Source of the DNA: Bacilli bacterium
Lineage (GTDB): Bacteria > Bacillota_I > Bacilli_A > RF39 > UBA660
Direction of reading: 5' to 3'
NCBI GenBank assembly: GCA_016297695.1
Contig: JAEDGC010000071.1
Coordinates: 1-7,030, forward strand
DNA: 7,030 bases
Shown: positions 5,213-7,030 of the stretch, in pieces
Numbering within the stretch: the first letter of the stretch is position 1
Layout: each line of letters opens with the position of its first letter
Made by a program: the position numbers and the translations under genes
Notes under the pieces: generated by a model
The model's database searches: none
What the model was told of the DNA's origin: nothing
Seen by the model: the letters and a program-made list of their open reading frames with translations, nothing else

Positions 5213-5660
5213 TTAATAACCTCTCTTTTGTTCTTTCAATTTTTTGATCTATTATATCTCTTATTTCATCATCTTCAATTTTAAAATATATTTTGACTTG
5301 ATCTAGCATAATTAGAACATCTGCAAATTCTTCAATAATATTTTCTTTATTAGGTTTCCCTCTTAATGCTTTGCATAATTCTTTTTGCAATTCACTTAAT
5401 TCTTCAACAGCAACTATTAATTGCTTATCGCCATATTTTTTTATTAATTCTTTATAAACATTGCTATTTTTAGCACCAGCTTCTTCATAAACTCTTAATT
5501 TATCTAAATTTCTTTTTGTTAATCCTAATTGCCATAACCTAAAACAAATATTATCTAATACTTTCATTTCATCTTTATCTGTATCAATATTTGTGGATCT
5601 TATAATGTATTCTTTTGTTTCTTTGATAATTTCGTTTCTATTATCATTGCATTGGTCCAT
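5205..5660 (-). CDS. MazG-like nucleotide pyrophosphohydrolase (151 aa)
   Basis: The C-terminal half is an all-alpha NTP pyrophosphohydrolase of the MazG type: VAVEELSELQKEL (Glu86, Glu87, Glu90) and IIEEFADVLIMLDQ (Glu110, Glu111, Asp114), the ExxE...ExxD residues that hold Mg2+, with a third helix from about 127. Such enzymes hydrolyse nucleoside triphosphates to monophosphates plus pyrophosphate; in phages they may tune nucleotide pools or alarmone levels. The substrate here is not predictable. Residues 1-75 are an unusual N-terminal extension (helical, with CFRLWQLGLTKRNLDKLRVYEEAGA) lacking an obvious domain. GAGGAGG, the strongest site in the window, precedes ATG 5660. Overlap with the gene upstream is 17 bases. 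Confidence 0.9.
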   Translation of the reverse strand: MDQCNDNRNEIIKETKEYIIRSTNIDTDKDEMKVLDNICFRLWQLGLTKRNLDKLRVYEEAGAKNSNVYKELIKKYGDKQLIVAVEELSELQKELCKALRGKPNKENIIEEFADVLIMLDQVKIYFKIEDDEIRDIIDQKIERTKERLLNG

Positions 5661-6000
5661 AAATTACCTCCTCTAATAATTTATATTCTTCCTTTGTTAT
5701 TGTTTCTAAACAATTACATTGGAAAGTTATATGAAAATGCTCAAAACATTCTCCTGTTATTGATTTTTCGGTAATAACTTCTACTCCTAATCCTTTTTCT
5801 TTTAATAGTTTAAGCACTTTTTTCAACTTTTTGTTTTCACTTTCTAAATTTGCATTAGATCTTACAATGCTATATTCATCTACTAATTCTTGAAGAGTAT
5901 GTAAACTTTCTTTTGTTTTAGTGTCATTTACTCCTAAACAAGATAGAGCAGTACATACAGATTTATTTACATAATCTAACGCTTCTTGATATTTATCCAT
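5644..6000 (-). CDS. Small coiled-coil phage protein with MxKYQEAL start (118 aa)
   Basis: The N-terminus MDKYQEALDYVNKSVC matches that of the zinc-ribbon protein at 2961-3293. The middle (LESENKKLKKVLKLLKEKG, about 52-70) is a coiled-coil helix, followed by a beta-rich piece with ECFEHFHITFQCNCLE and the closing TKEEYKLLEEVI. The C-terminal half resembles that of the 155-aa protein at the left end, so the operon appears to hold at least two members of one family built from an exchangeable N-terminus and a shared C-terminus. GGGGGA is upstream of the ATG. The gene upstream ends 11 bases before this start. Function unknown. Confidence 0.85.
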   Translation of the reverse strand: MDKYQEALDYVNKSVCTALSCLGVNDTKTKESLHTLQELVDEYSIVRSNANLESENKKLKKVLKLLKEKGLGVEVITEKSITGECFEHFHITFQCNCLETITKEEYKLLEEVIYGPMQ

Positions 6001-6011
6001 TATTTTTCCCC

Positions 6012-6350
6012 CTACCCTTCTATTATATTCTTCTCAATTAATTCATAAATTTTCTTTCGTGGCAACATAATTTGAATAATCGGATTCCCATCTTGAAAAA
6101 ATGTTTTCGTTAAATTTTTGCTGTGAAAATATCCCATTATTTCACCATAATAATTTCGTTCTAACTTTAAATGATGCCCATTTTCTATAAACAACAAATG
6201 CTCATCTTTATCTATAAAAATATTTACTGGTCTTGAATTTAATTGATCATTTAATTCCCTGTTTTCTCGCCTTAAATACTCGTTTTCATTAACAATTTGC
6301 TTTATGGAAACTACTAATTCTTTTTCATTTGCTTTTTCAATGCTATTCAT
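6012..6350 (-). CDS. Coiled-coil phage protein, unknown function (112 aa)
   Basis: Residues about 5-38 are a charged, leucine-spaced helix (SIKQIVNENEYLRRENRELN), a likely coiled coil for dimerisation. The rest is beta-rich (NIFIDKDEHLLFIENGHHL, then ERNYYGEIMGYFHS), with IIQIMLPRKKIYELIEKNII closing the chain as a strand and helix. No family is recognised. GGAGG stands nine bases upstream of the ATG. It overlaps the first gene of the operon by eight bases (ATGAATAG). Confidence 0.82.
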   Translation of the reverse strand: MNSIEKANEKELVVSIKQIVNENEYLRRENRELNDQLNSRPVNIFIDKDEHLLFIENGHHLKLERNYYGEIMGYFHSKNLTKTFFQDGNPIIQIMLPRKKIYELIEKNIIEG

Positions 6351-6633
6351 CTTCTTTTTCCTCCAATCTTAGTTCTTTCTCTAACTCGTTTAACACTACT
6401 TTTGTTAAGGCATTGAACTCTTGCTTATGCTTGTCCAAAAAGTGTGCTAGTGAACTATCCTTTTTGCTACTTTCCAAAAGTTCTTCTAAACACATAATCG
6501 CAATTACTTGTTTGCCATTAATTAGCAATTCTTGAACTGTTTTGGCTATTAATCGAAAATCATCTAACATTATCGACATCGCTACTGCACCAGCTAACAT
6601 TACTAGCTCCTTTTCCATATCTTTGTTTCCCAT
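6343..6633 (-). CDS. First gene of the operon: small helical protein, unknown function (96 aa)
   Basis: I start at ATG 6633, because GGGGGTG lies five bases upstream and the frame upstream of it runs through the promoter. The product is probably all helical: KDMEKELVMLAGAVAMSIML (5-24), mildly hydrophobic but with charged flanks and thus more likely buried than membrane-spanning; then DDFRLIAKTVQELL, KQVIAIMCLEELLE, and a charged C-terminal helix ending EKELRLEEKEDE. No family is recognised. As the promoter-proximal gene it should be the most strongly expressed of the operon, and early phage genes in this position are often host-takeover or regulatory factors, but nothing in the sequence proves that. 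Confidence 0.85.
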   Translation of the reverse strand: MGNKDMEKELVMLAGAVAMSIMLDDFRLIAKTVQELLINGKQVIAIMCLEELLESSKKDSSLAHFLDKHKQEFNALTKVVLNELEKELRLEEKEDE

Positions 6634-6676
6634 TTTTTCACCCCCTATTGTGCTTGTCCTAACTTTGCACGCTACC

Positions 6677-6706
6677 ATTATAACACTTCTCATTTTTAAT
6701 TGTCAA
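6677..6706 (-). promoter_or_regulatory. Strong sigma-A-type promoter for the operon
   Basis: On the minus strand, TTGACA (6701-6706) and TATAAT (6677-6682) match consensus exactly, with an 18-base spacer and a TG in the extended -10 position. Transcription should start near 6670, giving a leader of about 36 bases before ATG 6633. This is the only convincing promoter found for the minus-strand block. Confidence 0.88.
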
Positions 6707-6711
6707 GTGTT
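6682..6711. promoter_or_regulatory. Candidate operator: 7-bp inverted repeat over the promoter
   Basis: AACACTT (6682-6688) and AAGTGTT (6705-6711) are perfect inverted copies 23 bp apart, roughly two helical turns. They lie over the -10 and -35 regions. A dimeric repressor bound here would block the operon. No repressor gene lies in the window. The left half partly overlaps TATAAT and the right half TTGACA. Confidence 0.45.
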
Positions 6712-6717
6712 TTTGCG

Positions 6718-6737
6718 AAATTTTTTAAAAATTTTTT
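6718..6737 (-). promoter_or_regulatory. A/T-tract upstream (UP-like) element
   Basis: On the minus strand, runs of A6, T5, A6 and T3 follow one another 12 to 31 bases upstream of the -35 box. Such A/T tracts commonly raise promoter strength by contacting RNA polymerase alpha subunits and bending DNA. The position is a little farther upstream than the usual core. Confidence 0.5.
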
Positions 6738-6825
6738 GGCTCTGAGGACTGTCAAGAACTTTTTTTGCTTGTCATCACTTTCTGTGTTGGTGGTTTTTTC
6801 GATTTATTTTCGTTCTACAAGTTTT

Positions 6826-6866
6826 TTTTGGGTTTGTTTTGATTTTTTTGGGTTACTTTTGGGTTT
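6826..6866. repeat. Three TTTTGGGTT repeats and phased T-tracts
   Basis: TTTTGGGTT followed by T or A occurs at 6826-6835, 6846-6855 and 6857-6866, offsets 20 and 11, close to whole helical turns of about 10.5. The phased T-tracts (T8, T7, T4, T5) predict intrinsic bending. They could be protein-binding sites or merely curved DNA. Confidence 0.4.
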
Positions 6867-6887
6867 TTATTGGTTTTAGAATAGTGG

Positions 6888-6898
6888 GGTTATTAACC
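6888..6898. promoter_or_regulatory. Palindrome GGTTATTAACC, possible operator
   Basis: A perfect 11-base palindrome around one central base. A competing fold pairs GTGG (6884-6887) with CCAC (6897-6900). There is no T-run after it on either strand, so a terminator is unlikely; a repressor or activator site is the better guess. Confidence 0.35.
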
Positions 6899-6958
6899 AC
6901 CATATAAAACAATTCAAAAAATAGGGTATGGCGTGCTTTTTTGCCTTAAAATTTGCTC

Positions 6959-7024
6959 TATAATCGACTTTTTTAAAAAACTTGATAATTTATTCAAACC
7001 AAATTAAAAAACGATTTAAAAGGA
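6959..7024 (+). promoter_or_regulatory. Possible promoter -10 and ribosome binding site of a divergent gene
   Basis: A consensus TATAAT lies at 6959-6964 on the plus strand, but no good -35 box stands 16-18 bases upstream. An AAAAGGA at 7018-7024 has a spacing that would fit a start codon just past position 7030. Divergent transcription is usual beside phage early promoters. Weak evidence because the gene itself is outside the window. Confidence 0.25.
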
Positions 7025-7030
7025 AATTTT

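Larger units (their letters stand above)
6713..7030. other. Long AT-rich intergenic region, no convincing gene
   Basis: No frame with a ribosome binding site reaches a useful length on either strand. From left to right: the upstream element, TGTCAAG again at 6750-6756 (first copy at 6701-6707), T-rich tracts with three TTTTGGGTT repeats (6826-6866), a palindrome at 6888-6898, TATAAT on the plus strand at 6959-6964, and a ribosome-binding-like AAAAGGA at 7018-7024. Together these look like the control region between this operon and a divergent gene beyond the right edge. Confidence 0.6.

Noticed and set aside
6343..6693. Longer start at 6693 for the first gene
   Set aside because: The extra 20 codons pass through the promoter -10 and the transcription start, and have no ribosome binding site; ATG 6633 does.
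6733..6755. Second promoter from TTGACA at 6750-6755
   Set aside because: No -10-like hexamer (best 3 of 6) stands 16-18 bases downstream; the sequence there is the A/T tract.
6830..6889. G-quadruplex from the GGG runs
   Set aside because: Loops of about 17, 8 and 22 bases are too long for a convincing fold.
6928..6963. Eleven-residue plus-strand leader peptide (MACFFALKFAL)
   Set aside because: The AGGG before it is only one base away from the ATG, too close to work, and there is no promoter before it.

Overview
The window is a tightly packed, low-GC block of small genes that looks like the early (left-arm or lysis-lysogeny-proximal) accessory region of a bacteriophage or prophage from a low-GC Firmicute or related gut Bacillota/Erysipelotrichia-type host. 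This rests on a YopX-family protein, a MazG-type nucleotide pyrophosphohydrolase, a free-standing HNH endonuclease, a zinc-ribbon protein, a pentapeptide-repeat protein, many small coiled-coil proteins of unknown function, strong Shine-Dalgarno sites and very low GC. The host is an inference. TGG encodes Trp throughout, so the standard bacterial code applies.

Everything from about 6633 down to 1 lies on the minus strand: 20 intact genes plus two interrupted ones, with spacings from a 17-base overlap to a 25-base gap and no recognisable internal terminator. This is best read as one operon. It starts at a near-perfect sigma-70/sigma-A promoter at 6677-6706 (TTGACA, 18-base spacer, TATAAT with an extended -10 TG), with an A/T-tract upstream element and a 7-base inverted repeat straddling the -35/-10 region that could be an operator. 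The 6713-7030 stretch holds no convincing gene. It has phased T-tracts, a short palindrome and weak signs of a divergent plus-strand gene starting beyond the right edge.

In transcription order: a helical 96-aa protein, two coiled-coil proteins, the MazG-like protein, an 18-codon ORF, a Cys-rich 78-aa protein, a 204-aa protein with a Cys cluster and an internal repeat, two interrupted genes, YopX, a 36-aa basic protein, a two-helix membrane protein, the zinc-ribbon protein, a 134-aa protein, the HNH endonuclease, five small unknowns, the pentapeptide-repeat protein and a final coiled-coil protein.

Three things stand out. First, two adjacent genes (4119-4295 and 3977-4129) each read cleanly end to end except for one in-frame stop (TAA and TGA), and the TAA sits at the tip of a perfect 7-base hairpin. 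Second, the HNH gene is far more AT-rich than its neighbours (about 19.5% GC against about 31-32% by hand count), as expected of a recent mobile insertion that kept the operon's translational coupling. Third, several of the small proteins share N-terminal (MxKYQEAL) or C-terminal modules and repeated start/stop junctions, suggesting cassette-like shuffling. I see no complete defence system or other named novel system; the gene functions here are mostly unknown.
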